The notes: generated by a model from the letters alone, not told the origin. Shown: positions 39,943 through 48,308, counted from the first letter of the stretch. The stretch is 64,000 bases of DNA from Streptomyces sp. A 4/2 (GCF_940670765.1 NZ_CALNVW010000025.1:183070-247069); one strand, 5' to 3'. Numbers and translations: made by a program.

Positions 39943-39960
39943 ACCGAACAATCGGTAGGT
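39943..39960 (+). promoter_or_regulatory. PaaR-type operator, copy 3 (in front of the bkd genes)
   Basis: ACCGAACAATCGGTAGGT matches copy 1 at 16 of 18 positions. It lies 54-71 bp upstream of the E1-alpha start codon, at nearly the same distance as copy 2 from paaN. It is also in the bkdR/bkdA divergent gap, where BkdR binding is expected. Confidence 0.75.
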
Positions 39961-40013
39961 GAGGCGCATCACACATCGCTGCGCCGCCCCGCTCCGATGA
40001 GGAGGTGTTTGGC

Positions 40014-41132
40014 ATGACGGTCCAAGAGCTGCCCGGTGCTACTGCCTACCCCGCATGGAAGCTCCGTACCGATCCCGCGCCGCTGCTCCCGGACCCCGAG
40101 CCGTACCGCGTGCTCGGTACGGACGCTGCCGACGCGATCGGTCAGGAGCTGCTCCTCCGGCTGTACGACGGGTTGGTGCACGGCAGGCGTTTCAACGTCC
40201 AGGCGACCGCGCTCACGAAGCAGGGCAGGCTCGCCGTCTACCCGTCCTCCACCGGGCAGGAGGCCTGCGAGGTGGCCGCCGCGCTCGTGCTGGAGGACCG
40301 GGACTGGCTCTTCCCGAGCTACCGGGACACCCTCGCCGCGGTGGCCCGCGGCCTCGACCCCGTAGAGGCGCTGACGCTGCTGCGAGGCGACTGGCACACC
40401 GGGTACGACCCGCGTGAGCACCGCATCGCCCCACTCTCCACCCCGCTCGCCACCCAGCTTCCGCACGCCGTGGGCCTGGCGCACGCCGCGCGGCTGGCCG
40501 GGGACGACGTGGTGGCACTGGCCATGGTCGGCGACGGCGGCACCAGCGAGGGCGACTTCCACGAGGCGCTGAACTTCGCCGCGGTATGGCAGGCCCCGGT
40601 GGTCTTCCTCGTTCAGAACAACGGCTTCGCGATCTCCGTACCGCTTGCCAAGCAGACCGCCGCCCCCTCCCTGGCGCACAAGGCCGTGGGGTACGGAATG
40701 CCTGGTCGGCTGGTCGACGGGAACGACGCGGCGGCGATGCACGAAGTGCTGTCCGACGCGGTCCGGCGGGCGCGGACCGGGGGCGGTCCGACGCTGGTGG
40801 AAGCGGTGACGTACCGCATGGACGCCCATACGAACGCCGACGACGCGACCCGTTACCGGGCGGACGCCGAGGTCGAAGCGTGGCGTGCGCACGACCCGAT
40901 CCGGCTCGTCGAGCGGCATCTGACCGGCCGCGGGCTGCTCGACGAGGGGCGGACGGAGGCCGCGCGGGAGGCCGCCGAGACGATGGCGGCGGATCTGCGC
41001 GAGCGGATGAACGCCGATCCGCTGCTCGACCCGATGGATCTCTTCACGCAGGTCTACGCCTCGCCGACGCCCCAGCTGCGGGAAGAGTCGGAACAGCTGC
41101 GGGCCGAGCTGGAAGCGGAGGACGGACGATGA
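40014..41132 (+). CDS. bkdA: 2-oxoacid dehydrogenase E1 alpha subunit (first bkd cluster)
   Basis: This thiamine diphosphate enzyme subunit (372 residues) starts oxidative decarboxylation of branched-chain or aryl 2-oxoacids. The cofactor motif runs from VGDGGTSEGDFHEALNFAAV to LVQNN. The loop YRMDAHTNADDATRY with phosphorylation-site-like residues is typical of BCKDH/PDH E1-alpha. GAGGAGGT lies seven bases upstream of ATG 40014; GTG 40005 overlaps that site. The stop overlaps the E1-beta start (ATGA). BCKDH is the likely assignment because of bkdR, but an arylpyruvate substrate is possible. Confidence 0.92.
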   Translation: MTVQELPGATAYPAWKLRTDPAPLLPDPEPYRVLGTDAADAIGQELLLRLYDGLVHGRRFNVQATALTKQGRLAVYPSSTGQEACEVAAALVLEDRDWLFPSYRDTLAAVARGLDPVEALTLLRGDWHTGYDPREHRIAPLSTPLATQLPHAVGLAHAARLAGDDVVALAMVGDGGTSEGDFHEALNFAAVWQAPVVFLVQNNGFAISVPLAKQTAAPSLAHKAVGYGMPGRLVDGNDAAAMHEVLSDAVRRARTGGGPTLVEAVTYRMDAHTNADDATRYRADAEVEAWRAHDPIRLVERHLTGRGLLDEGRTEAAREAAETMAADLRERMNADPLLDPMDLFTQVYASPTPQLREESEQLRAELEAEDGR

Positions 41133-42133
41133 CCACTGTCGCGGTGAAGCCCGCCACGATGGCGCAGGCGCTCCAGCGGGCGATGCGCGACGCGATGGCG
41201 GCGGACCCCACCGTGCATGTCATGGGGGAGGACGTCGGGACGCTGGGCGGCGTCTTCCGGGTCACCGACGGGCTCGCGGAGGAGTTCGGCGAGGACCGCT
41301 GTACGGACACCCCTCTCGCGGAGGCGGGCATCCTCGGGGCGGCTGTCGGGATGGCGATGTACGGGCTGCGGCCGGTCGTCGAGATGCAGTTCGACGCATT
41401 CGCCTATCCGGCGTTCGAGCAGCTCGTCAGCCATGTGTCGCGGATGCGCAACCGTACGCGGGGTGCGTTGCCGATGCCGATCGTGGTGCGGGTGCCCTAC
41501 GGCGGCGGGATCGGCGGGGTCGAGCACCACAGCGACTCGTCCGAGGCGTACTACATGGCGACTCCGGGGCTCCATGTCGTCACGCCGTCGACGGTCGCCG
41601 ATGCGTACGGGCTGCTGCGGGCCGCGATCGCGTCGGACGATCCGGTGGTGTTCCTGGAGCCGAAGCGGCTGTACTGGTCGAAGGCCGACTGGTCACCCGA
41701 CGCGCCGGCCGCCGTGGAGCCGATAGGCCGGGCCGTGGTGCGACGCAGGGGCACCAGCGCCACGCTTCTCACGTACGGTCCCTCCGTCTCCGTGTGCCTG
41801 GAGGCTGCCGAGGCGGCCCGCGAGGAGGGCTGGGACCTGGAGGTCGTGGACCTGCGCTCGCTGGTCCCGTTCGACGACGAGACGGTGTGCGCGTCGGTAC
41901 GGCGTACGGGCAGGGCCGTCGTCGTCCATGAGTCGGCAGGGTTCGGCGGGCCGGGCGGGGAGATCGCCGCGCGGGTGACGGAGCGCTGCTTCCACCACCT
42001 GGAGGCGCCCGTGCTGCGGGTCGCCGGGTTCGACATCCCGTATCCGCCGCCGATGCTGGAGCGGCACCATCTGCCGGGTGTGGACCGGGTGCTCGACGCG
42101 GTCGCGCGGTTGCAGTGGGAGGCGACCAGCTGA
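41129..42133 (+). CDS. bkdB: 2-oxoacid dehydrogenase E1 beta subunit (first bkd cluster)
   Basis: This subunit (334 residues) completes the E1 heterotetramer. It opens with TVAVKPATMAQALQRAMRDA and has MGEDVGTLGGVFRVTDGL, VPYGGGIGGVEHHSDSSEAY and the C-terminal VLRVAGFDIPYPPPMLERHH, all family hallmarks. The ATG at 41129 overlaps the E1-alpha stop; the much longer open frame upstream is not coding-like. Its stop overlaps the E2 start (TGATG). It shares high similarity with the second copy in this window. Confidence 0.93.
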   Translation: MTTVAVKPATMAQALQRAMRDAMAADPTVHVMGEDVGTLGGVFRVTDGLAEEFGEDRCTDTPLAEAGILGAAVGMAMYGLRPVVEMQFDAFAYPAFEQLVSHVSRMRNRTRGALPMPIVVRVPYGGGIGGVEHHSDSSEAYYMATPGLHVVTPSTVADAYGLLRAAIASDDPVVFLEPKRLYWSKADWSPDAPAAVEPIGRAVVRRRGTSATLLTYGPSVSVCLEAAEAAREEGWDLEVVDLRSLVPFDDETVCASVRRTGRAVVVHESAGFGGPGGEIAARVTERCFHHLEAPVLRVAGFDIPYPPPMLERHHLPGVDRVLDAVARLQWEATS

Positions 42134-43560
42134 TGCCCCAGGTCTACGAGTTCAAGCTGCCCGACCTCGGCGAGGGGCTGACCGAGGCGGAGATCGTGCG
42201 CTGGCTGGTGGCGGTGGGCGATGTGGTCGCTGTCGACGAACCGGTCGTCGAGGTCGAGACGGCGAAGGCGATGGTGGAGGTGCCGTGTCCCTACGGGGGC
42301 GTGGTGACGGCGCGGTTCGGTGAGGAAGGGACGGAACTGCCGGTCGGGGCACCGCTGTTGACCGTGGCCGTGGGTTCTCCGGGAGCGGAGGACATTGCGC
42401 AGGCCGGTCCCACCGCGCAGTCGGCAGAGCCGGCGGGCGACGACGCGTCGGGGAACGTACTCGTGGGGTACGGAACCAGCGGGGCGGTCACCGCGCGGAG
42501 GCGCCGTGTACGGGTGAGCCGCGTTCAGGTGACGGAGGCGGCAGGTGCTGGGCCGGTGGCAGTTGCGGCGGCCGGGGTGACCGTTGCTCCGGGGCCTGCT
42601 CCTGTTCCCACTCCTGGGCCTGTTCCTGTTATTTCGCCGCTGGTGCGGCGGCTGGCGCGCGCGCACGAGGTCGATCTGCGGGCGTTGGCCGGGAGCGGTC
42701 CGGACGGATTGATTCTCCGGTCCGATGTCGACCGGGCGATCGAAGCGCTGCTGGATGAGCCCGCGACCGTACCTGTGACGTCGAAACCTGTGACGTCGAA
42801 ACCGGTGAGCTCGACGGCGCCTGTTGTCGCCGCTGTGGCGCTCCAGGGCCGGGAGGCGGCGGCGGGGGCCGAAGCGAGCCGTGTCCCGTTGCGCGGTATG
42901 CGGGGCGCTGTCGCGGACAAGCTCGCGCGGAGCCGTCGCGAGATACCGGACGCGACGTGCTGGGTCGACGCGGACGCGACCGAGCTGATGGCCACGCGTG
43001 CCGCCATGAACGCGGCGGGCGGCCCGAAGGTCTCGGTGCTGGCGCTGCTGGCCCGTATCTGCACCGCGGCGCTGGCCCGCTTCCCCGAGCTGAACTCCAC
43101 GGTGGACATGGCGGCCCGGGAGATCGTCCGCCTGCCGGCCGTTCACCTGGGTTTCGCGGCGCAGACCGAGCGTGGGCTGATGGTGCCGGTGGTGCGGGAC
43201 GCGCACGGGCGGTCCACCGAGTCGCTGAACGAGGAGTTCATACGGCTGACGGAGGCGGCCAGGACCGGGGCCCTGACCCCGGCCGAGCTCACCGGGGGCA
43301 CGTTCACGCTCAACAACTACGGGGTGTTCGGCGTCGACGGATCCACCCCGATCATCAACCATCCGGAGGCGGCGATGCTCGGGGTCGGGCGGATCGTGGC
43401 CAAGCCGTGGGTGCACGAAGGGGAGCTGGCGGTGCGGCAGGTGGTGCAGCTGTCGCTGACGTTCGACCACCGGGTGTGTGACGGAGGGACGGCCGGCGGG
43501 TTCCTGCGGTACGTGGCCGACTGCGTGGAGCGACCGGCGGTGCTTCTGCGCGGGGTCTGA
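42133..43560 (+). CDS. bkdC: Dihydrolipoamide acyltransferase E2 component (first bkd cluster)
   Basis: This core subunit (475 residues) has one lipoyl domain (residues 1-80, modified Lys45 in VETAKAMVEV), a Pro/Ala/Val linker, an E3-binding domain at about 168-208 (SPLVRRLARAHEVDLRALAG), another linker and the catalytic domain. The active site HRVCDGG, with His near residue 446, differs from the usual DHRxxDGA by ending in GG. It transfers the acyl group from lipoate to CoA. No E3 gene is adjacent, so a shared lipoamide dehydrogenase must serve it. Confidence 0.93.
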   Translation: MPQVYEFKLPDLGEGLTEAEIVRWLVAVGDVVAVDEPVVEVETAKAMVEVPCPYGGVVTARFGEEGTELPVGAPLLTVAVGSPGAEDIAQAGPTAQSAEPAGDDASGNVLVGYGTSGAVTARRRRVRVSRVQVTEAAGAGPVAVAAAGVTVAPGPAPVPTPGPVPVISPLVRRLARAHEVDLRALAGSGPDGLILRSDVDRAIEALLDEPATVPVTSKPVTSKPVSSTAPVVAAVALQGREAAAGAEASRVPLRGMRGAVADKLARSRREIPDATCWVDADATELMATRAAMNAAGGPKVSVLALLARICTAALARFPELNSTVDMAAREIVRLPAVHLGFAAQTERGLMVPVVRDAHGRSTESLNEEFIRLTEAARTGALTPAELTGGTFTLNNYGVFGVDGSTPIINHPEAAMLGVGRIVAKPWVHEGELAVRQVVQLSLTFDHRVCDGGTAGGFLRYVADCVERPAVLLRGV

Positions 43561-43664
43561 GACCCGGCCGGACGGCTGCGGCTGTGTGCCGCGGGGCTGT
43601 GCGGGGGCGCCGTGGACGGCGCCGGACCGTTCCGCTGAGCCGTTGCGCGGCTCATACTCGCGGG

Positions 43665-44660
43665 ATGACCTTGTATGACGCCGTCGTGCTCGCCGGAGGG
43701 GCTGCCAAGCGGCTCGGCGGCGCCGACAAGCCCGGTCTCACCGTGGGTGGCCTCGCGCTGCTCGACCGGGTGCTCGTGGCCTGCCGCGGTGCCCGGACCA
43801 CCGTGGTCGTCGGGGGGCGGCGGGCGACCGTAAGGCCCGTCGCCTGGACCGGCGAAGAGCCGCCCGGCGGGGGGCCGTTGGCAGCGCTCGGGGCCGGGGT
43901 GCGGAAGGTGTCGGCCGAGATCGTGCTCGTGCTCTCCGCCGATCTGCCGTTCCTGGGGGAGCAGACCGTACCGGCGCTGCTGGACGCTCTCGGCGGGGGG
44001 CCACACGAAGGGGTGCTGCTCACCGACCCCGGAGGCCGGGACCAACCACTCGTCGCCGTCTACCGCACCGAACCCCTGCGCCGGGAACTCGCCCTGCTCG
44101 CCACCGAGCACGGTTCGCTCACCGGGCTTCCACTGCGGCTGCTCACCGCTGAACTCGACCTCGCCCGGATCGCTGCCGGACCCTCTGCCGCGTTCGACTG
44201 CGACACCTGGCAAGACGTTGTGTCGGCCCGGGCGCGTATCAGGGAGCATGGGCATGTGCTTGATGAATGGATCACCGCAGTCAAGGCCGAACTCGGCATC
44301 GACCTCGATGTCGACACCGGCGTTCTCCTCGACCTCGCCCGTGACGCCGCCCACGGTGTCGCCAGGCCGGCCGCGCCGCTGACCACGTTCCTGGTGGGGT
44401 ACGCGGCGGCCAAGGCGGAGAAGGACGGTCCGCAGGCCGTTGCCGACGCGGCGCGCAAGGCCGTGGCGCTCGCCAACCGATGGGCGGACGAGACGGACGG
44501 GACGGAAGAGACAGCCAAGCCTGCGGGGACAGCCAAGCCTGCGGGGACAGTCAAGCCTGCGGGGACAGCCAAGCCTGCAGGGACAGTCAGGGCTGAAGGG
44601 ACAGCAGGGGCCGACCGGGGCAGCAAGGCCGATGGGGCCAAGGGGACCGACGCCGGATGA
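43665..44660 (+). CDS. mobA: MobA-like NTP transferase with C-terminal DUF6457 domain
   Basis: This protein of 331 residues begins with the nucleotidyltransferase signature LAGGAAKRLGGADKPGL, known from the molybdenum cofactor guanylyltransferase MobA. LVLSADLPFLGEQT contains the metal-binding Asp. From about residue 195 a DUF6457 helical domain follows (LDEWITAVKAELGIDLD). The last 50 residues are a Lys/Pro/Ala/Gly/Thr repeat tail. It overlaps the moeA start (ATGA), which supports a molybdopterin role. The ATG at 43665 was chosen because the family fold starts there. Confidence 0.9.
   Translation: MTLYDAVVLAGGAAKRLGGADKPGLTVGGLALLDRVLVACRGARTTVVVGGRRATVRPVAWTGEEPPGGGPLAALGAGVRKVSAEIVLVLSADLPFLGEQTVPALLDALGGGPHEGVLLTDPGGRDQPLVAVYRTEPLRRELALLATEHGSLTGLPLRLLTAELDLARIAAGPSAAFDCDTWQDVVSARARIREHGHVLDEWITAVKAELGIDLDVDTGVLLDLARDAAHGVARPAAPLTTFLVGYAAAKAEKDGPQAVADAARKAVALANRWADETDGTEETAKPAGTAKPAGTVKPAGTAKPAGTVRAEGTAGADRGSKADGAKGTDAG
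44511..44600 (+). repeat. 18-bp tandem repeat encoding AKPAGT/VKPAGT tail
   Basis: Five 18-bp units, ACAGCCAAGCCTGCGGGG with minor changes, run head to tail in the 3' end of the mobA-like gene. Units 1 and 2 are identical; the fifth has diverged (ACAGTCAGGGCTGAAGGG). They encode a basic KPAGT hexapeptide-type repeat. The phase is kept. Confidence 0.9.
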
Positions 44661-45949
44661 CCGAGCAGCAGGACCGAGATCTCGACGAAGCACTCGCGCT
44701 CGTCGGCAGGGAGGCGCCCACCGTGCCGCAGCCTGCTTCGTCGGAGCCGCACAAGGCCGCTCCCTGGGAGGCGGCCCGCGCCCGCGCCGCGCGGGCCGGC
44801 CGGACGGGAGCCGTGGCCCCCCGTCGTACGCCGCTGGACCGGGCGCTGGGGCTCGTCCTCGGCGAGCCTCTTGTCGCTCTTACCGATCTACCGTCGTTCG
44901 ACACCTCGGCCATGGACGGCTGGGCGGTCGCGGGCCCCGGGCCCTGGCGGACCGACGGAGGCGGCGGTGGCGGCATCCTCGCTGGCCGGTCCGAGCCGGA
45001 GCGCCTCGCCGACGGTGACGCCGTACGGATCGCGACCGGCGCCCGGGTACCGCCCGACTCGACCGCTGTGATCCGCAGCGAGCACGCCCGTGCGGACGAG
45101 CACACGAATCAGCTGCACGCCCAGCGCGACATTCTTCCCGGGCAGGACATCCGACCCCGTGGCCAGGAGTGCCGTTCCGGCGACCTCCTGCTGCCGACGG
45201 GCTCCCTGGTGACGCCGGCGGTGCTCGGTCTGGCAGCGGCAGCCGGGTACGACGAACTGCTCGTGCTTCCCCGGCCCCGGGTGGAAGTCCTGGTCCTCGG
45301 CGATGAGTTGCTGGTGGCCGGACTCCCCCACGACGGACTGATCCGGGACGCCCTGGGCCCGATGATCGGCCCCTGGCTGCGAACCCTGGGCGCCGAGGTG
45401 CTGGCCACGCGCCGTCTCGGAGACGACGCCGACGCCCTTCAGTACGCCGTCACCACTTCCGAGGCAGACCTGGTCATCACCACGGGAGGTACGGCCTCGG
45501 GGCCCGTCGACCATGTCCATCCGATCCTGGACAAGGCCGGTGCCGAGCTGCTGGTCGACAGCGTCGCGGTGCGCCCCGGGCACCCCATGCTGCTGGCCCG
45601 GCTGACCGGCGGGCGGCATCTGGTCGGGCTCCCCGGCAATCCCCTCGCTGCCGTGTCGGGCCTGCTGACGCTCGCCGAACCGTTGCTGCGTACGCTCTCC
45701 GGCCGTGCTGCCGCAGAGGCCTACGCCGTACCCGTATCCGAAGAGGTGCACGGTCATCCGTACGACACCCGACTCGTGCCCGTGGTGCACCGTGCGGACA
45801 CGGTCGTCCCGCTGCACTTCCACGGGCCTGCCATGCTCCGTGGCATCGCCGCAGCCGACGGACTCGCCGTCGTGCCGCCCGGCGGTGCGCGAACGGGGCA
45901 GATGTTGCAGATCCTTGATCTGCCGTGGGCGGGGGAGTGTTTCACGTGA
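44657..45949 (+). CDS. moeA: Molybdopterin molybdenumtransferase MoeA
   Basis: This enzyme (430 residues) inserts molybdate into adenylated molybdopterin. The domains are in order: an N-terminal region with DTSAMDGWAV, domain III with VLGDELLVAGLPHDGLIRDA and ITTGGTASGPVDH, and a C-terminal beta domain. The motif PGNPLAAVSGLLTLAEPLL is conserved. The first 60 residues are an extra Ala/Arg-rich segment. The ATG overlaps the mobA stop. The last codons and the stop lie inside a parS site, in which the next gene also starts. Confidence 0.93.
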   Translation: MTEQQDRDLDEALALVGREAPTVPQPASSEPHKAAPWEAARARAARAGRTGAVAPRRTPLDRALGLVLGEPLVALTDLPSFDTSAMDGWAVAGPGPWRTDGGGGGGILAGRSEPERLADGDAVRIATGARVPPDSTAVIRSEHARADEHTNQLHAQRDILPGQDIRPRGQECRSGDLLLPTGSLVTPAVLGLAAAAGYDELLVLPRPRVEVLVLGDELLVAGLPHDGLIRDALGPMIGPWLRTLGAEVLATRRLGDDADALQYAVTTSEADLVITTGGTASGPVDHVHPILDKAGAELLVDSVAVRPGHPMLLARLTGGRHLVGLPGNPLAAVSGLLTLAEPLLRTLSGRAAAEAYAVPVSEEVHGHPYDTRLVPVVHRADTVVPLHFHGPAMLRGIAAADGLAVVPPGGARTGQMLQILDLPWAGECFT

Positions 45950-45952
45950 AAC
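45939..45952. other. parS centromere site (perfect) at the moeA/channel junction
   Basis: GTTTCACGTGAAAC is again an exact parS match, with a T before it as in the longer 16-bp consensus. It contains the moeA stop TGA (45947-45949) and the GTG start (45946-45948) of the channel gene, and encodes residues of both proteins. Confidence 0.95.
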
Positions 45953-47025
45953 TTCCCGGCCATGACGCCCTCGACCGACAGGCGGGCGAGCAGTCGGTGA
46001 CCCGCCGCGTGAAGCTGCCGCGCCGAGTGGTCGAGCGCCCGCTCCGCCAGGTCGGCAGGCGGTTGCTGATCGCGCTGCTGGTGCTGGTGGTGACCGCCCT
46101 CATCGTCTGGTTCGACCGTGGCGGGTACCACGACGCCGCCGACGAGAAGGTCGATCTGCTCGACGCGTTCTACTACGCCACCGTCACCCTCTCGACGACC
46201 GGTTACGGCGACATCGTCCCGTACAGCGACGGCGCGAGGCTCACCAACATCCTGGTCGTCACGCCGCTGCGCGTGCTGTTCCTGATCATCCTGGTCGGCA
46301 CCACTCTCGAAGTGCTCACCGAGCGCACTCGGGAGGAGTGGCGGCTGAACCGCTGGAGGCTCCGCTTGCGTGACCACACCGTCGTCATCGGATTCGGTAC
46401 GAAGGGCCGCTCCGCGATGCAGACGCTGTGTGCGACGGGCCTGCGGAGGGAGCAGATCGTCGTCGTCGACCCCAACAGCAAGGTCATCGAGGCCGCCAAC
46501 GCCGAAGGGTTCGCGGGGGTCGTCGGCGATGCGACCCGCAGCGATGTGCTGCTTCGCGCAGAGTTGCAGCGCGCCCGGCAGATCGTGATCGCCACACAGC
46601 GGGACGACACCGCGGTCCTGGTCACGCTCACGGCGCGTCAGCTCAACCGTGGGGCGAAGATCGTTGCGGCCGTGCGGGAGGAGGAGAACGCGCCGTTGCT
46701 GCGGCAGTCCGGCGCGGACGCCGTCATCACCAGCGCCAGTGCGGCGGGCCGTCTGCTCGGCCTCTCCGTGCTCAGCCCGAGCGCCGGCACGGTGATGGAG
46801 GACCTGATCCAGCAGGGCAGCGGCCTCGACCTGGTCGAACGGCCCGTCATAAAGGCCGAGGTGGGGCGGAACGTCCGGGACGCGAACGATCTGGTCGTCT
46901 CGGTGAAGCGGGGGCACCGGCTGCTCGGTTACGACAACCCCGAGGCCAGTCCTTTGCAGCTCACCGATCGGGTGATCGCGATCGTACGGGCGTCCCCCAC
47001 CGCTGCCGGGTCCGGCACCGAGTAG
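45946..47025 (+). CDS. Potassium channel with TrkA-N (RCK) domain
   Basis: This membrane protein (359 residues) has a short basic N-terminus, a first membrane helix (LLIALLVLVVTALIVWF), a pore helix and the selectivity filter TTGYGD, a second helix (VLFLIILVGTTLEVL), then an NAD-binding TrkA-N domain (HTVVIGFGTKGRSAMQTL) and a TrkA-C domain. It should conduct K+ and be gated by NAD(H) or related ligands. The start is GTG 45946 with GGGGGAG nine bases upstream; it overlaps the moeA stop inside parS. A GTG at 45996 is a weaker alternative. Tandem repeats follow its stop. Confidence 0.92.
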   Translation: MKLPGHDALDRQAGEQSVTRRVKLPRRVVERPLRQVGRRLLIALLVLVVTALIVWFDRGGYHDAADEKVDLLDAFYYATVTLSTTGYGDIVPYSDGARLTNILVVTPLRVLFLIILVGTTLEVLTERTREEWRLNRWRLRLRDHTVVIGFGTKGRSAMQTLCATGLRREQIVVVDPNSKVIEAANAEGFAGVVGDATRSDVLLRAELQRARQIVIATQRDDTAVLVTLTARQLNRGAKIVAAVREEENAPLLRQSGADAVITSASAAGRLLGLSVLSPSAGTVMEDLIQQGSGLDLVERPVIKAEVGRNVRDANDLVVSVKRGHRLLGYDNPEASPLQLTDRVIAIVRASPTAAGSGTE

Positions 47026-47190
47026 CCGCACCCGGTTTGGCACCGAGTAGCCGCACCCGGTCCGGTACCGGTCAGCCGCACCCGGTCCGGCGTCGGGCAG
47101 CCTCAAACCCGGTCCGGCGCCGATCTCAACCGGTCCGGCTCCGAACGGCTGCTCGCCCGGTCCGGCGCCGAGTGGCCTCGCCGGGCCCGG
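47011..47190. repeat. About 25-bp degenerate tandem repeat spanning the channel stop codon
   Basis: Seven units begin with TCCGG: three of 25 bp (the first, 47011-47035, contains the stop TAG; the second differs in two bases), then units of 27, 21, 27 and 30 bp. The stretch continues to about 20 bases before the next start codon. It is non-coding after the first unit. Confidence 0.85.
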
Positions 47191-47210
47191 TGCGGAGTAG
47201 CCTCGCGCTC

Positions 47211-48188
47211 ATGCATGCGATCACGATCCCCGAACCTGGCGGTCCCGAGGCGCTTGTCTGGGCCGAGGTGCCTGACCCCGTCCCCGGCGAGGGCGAAGTC
47301 CTCGTCGAGGTGGTGGCGTCCGCAGTCAACCGCGCCGATGTGTTGCAACGTCAGGGCTTCTACGATCCGCCGCCGGGCGCGTCGCGGTACCCCGGTCTCG
47401 AATGCTCCGGGCGCATCGCGGCCCTCGGGCCCGGGGTCGCGGGGTGGGCCGTCGGTGACGAGGTGTGCGCACTGCTGGGTGGCGGCGGGTACGCGGAGAA
47501 GGTCGCCGTGCCGGTGGGGCAGTTGCTGCCGGTGCCGGACGGGGTCGACCTCGTCACGGCTGCCGGGCTGCCCGAGGTGGTCTGCACGGTCTGGTCCAAC
47601 GTCTTCATGGTGGCTCATCTGCGGCCCGGCGAGACGCTGTTGGCGCATGGCGGGTCGAGCGGGATCGGCACGATGGCGATCCAGCTCGGCAAGGCGGTGG
47701 GGGCGCGGGTCGCCGTTACCGCGGGCAGCCAGGAGAAGCTGGCCCGCTGTGCCGAGTTGGGGGCCGACGTGTTGATCGACTACCGCGAGCAGGACTTCGT
47801 GGAGGAGATCAGCAAGGCCACCGGCGGCGCGGGGGCGGACGTCATTCTCGACATCGTCGGTGCGAAGTACCTGGACCGGAACGTGAACGCGCTCGCGGTC
47901 AACGGACGTCTCGCGGTGATCGGCATGCAGGGCGGTGTGAAGGGCGAGTTGAATCTCGCGACCCTGTTGGCGAAGCGCGGGGCAGTGACGGCCACGTCGC
48001 TGCGGGCACGGCCGCTCGGTGAGAAGGCGGCGATCGTCGCCGCCGTGCGGGAGCACGTCTGGCCGCTGATCTCGGCGGGACGGGTACGGCCCGTGGTGGA
48101 CCAGGAACTGCCGATGGCTCTGGCGGCAGAGGGGCACCGGGTGCTGGATTCCGGGGTGCACGTGGGCAAGGTGCTGTTGCGGGCGTAA
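47211..48188 (+). CDS. NAD(P)H-quinone oxidoreductase, PIG3/zeta-crystallin-like MDR family
   Basis: This medium-chain dehydrogenase (325 residues) without zinc reduces quinones with NADPH. Features are the N-terminal MHAITIPEPGGPEALVW, the segment NRADVLQRQGFYDPPPGASRYPGLECSG, and the NADPH-binding stretch HGGSSGIGTMAIQLGKAVGA. It probably acts as a homodimer in detoxification. The ATG at 47211 lies in frame at the end of the tandem repeats; the long open frame before it is not coding. A strong terminator follows. Confidence 0.92.
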   Translation: MHAITIPEPGGPEALVWAEVPDPVPGEGEVLVEVVASAVNRADVLQRQGFYDPPPGASRYPGLECSGRIAALGPGVAGWAVGDEVCALLGGGGYAEKVAVPVGQLLPVPDGVDLVTAAGLPEVVCTVWSNVFMVAHLRPGETLLAHGGSSGIGTMAIQLGKAVGARVAVTAGSQEKLARCAELGADVLIDYREQDFVEEISKATGGAGADVILDIVGAKYLDRNVNALAVNGRLAVIGMQGGVKGELNLATLLAKRGAVTATSLRARPLGEKAAIVAAVREHVWPLISAGRVRPVVDQELPMALAAEGHRVLDSGVHVGKVLLRA

Positions 48189-48308
48189 CGGGCCTCGCGA
48201 CCTCCGTACCGCGATCTCCGTACCGCCCGCCTCCGTATCGGCTGGGACCTGCCCGGGACCTGTCCGGTCGACTCCCCCTTCTGGAAGGGGGCGACACGGC
48301 CAGCACAG

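Noticed and set aside
47026..47210. Possible small gene between the K+ channel and the quinone oxidoreductase
   Set aside because: The stretch is a degenerate 25-bp repeat with repeated stop codons; no ribosome site or conserved peptide is seen.
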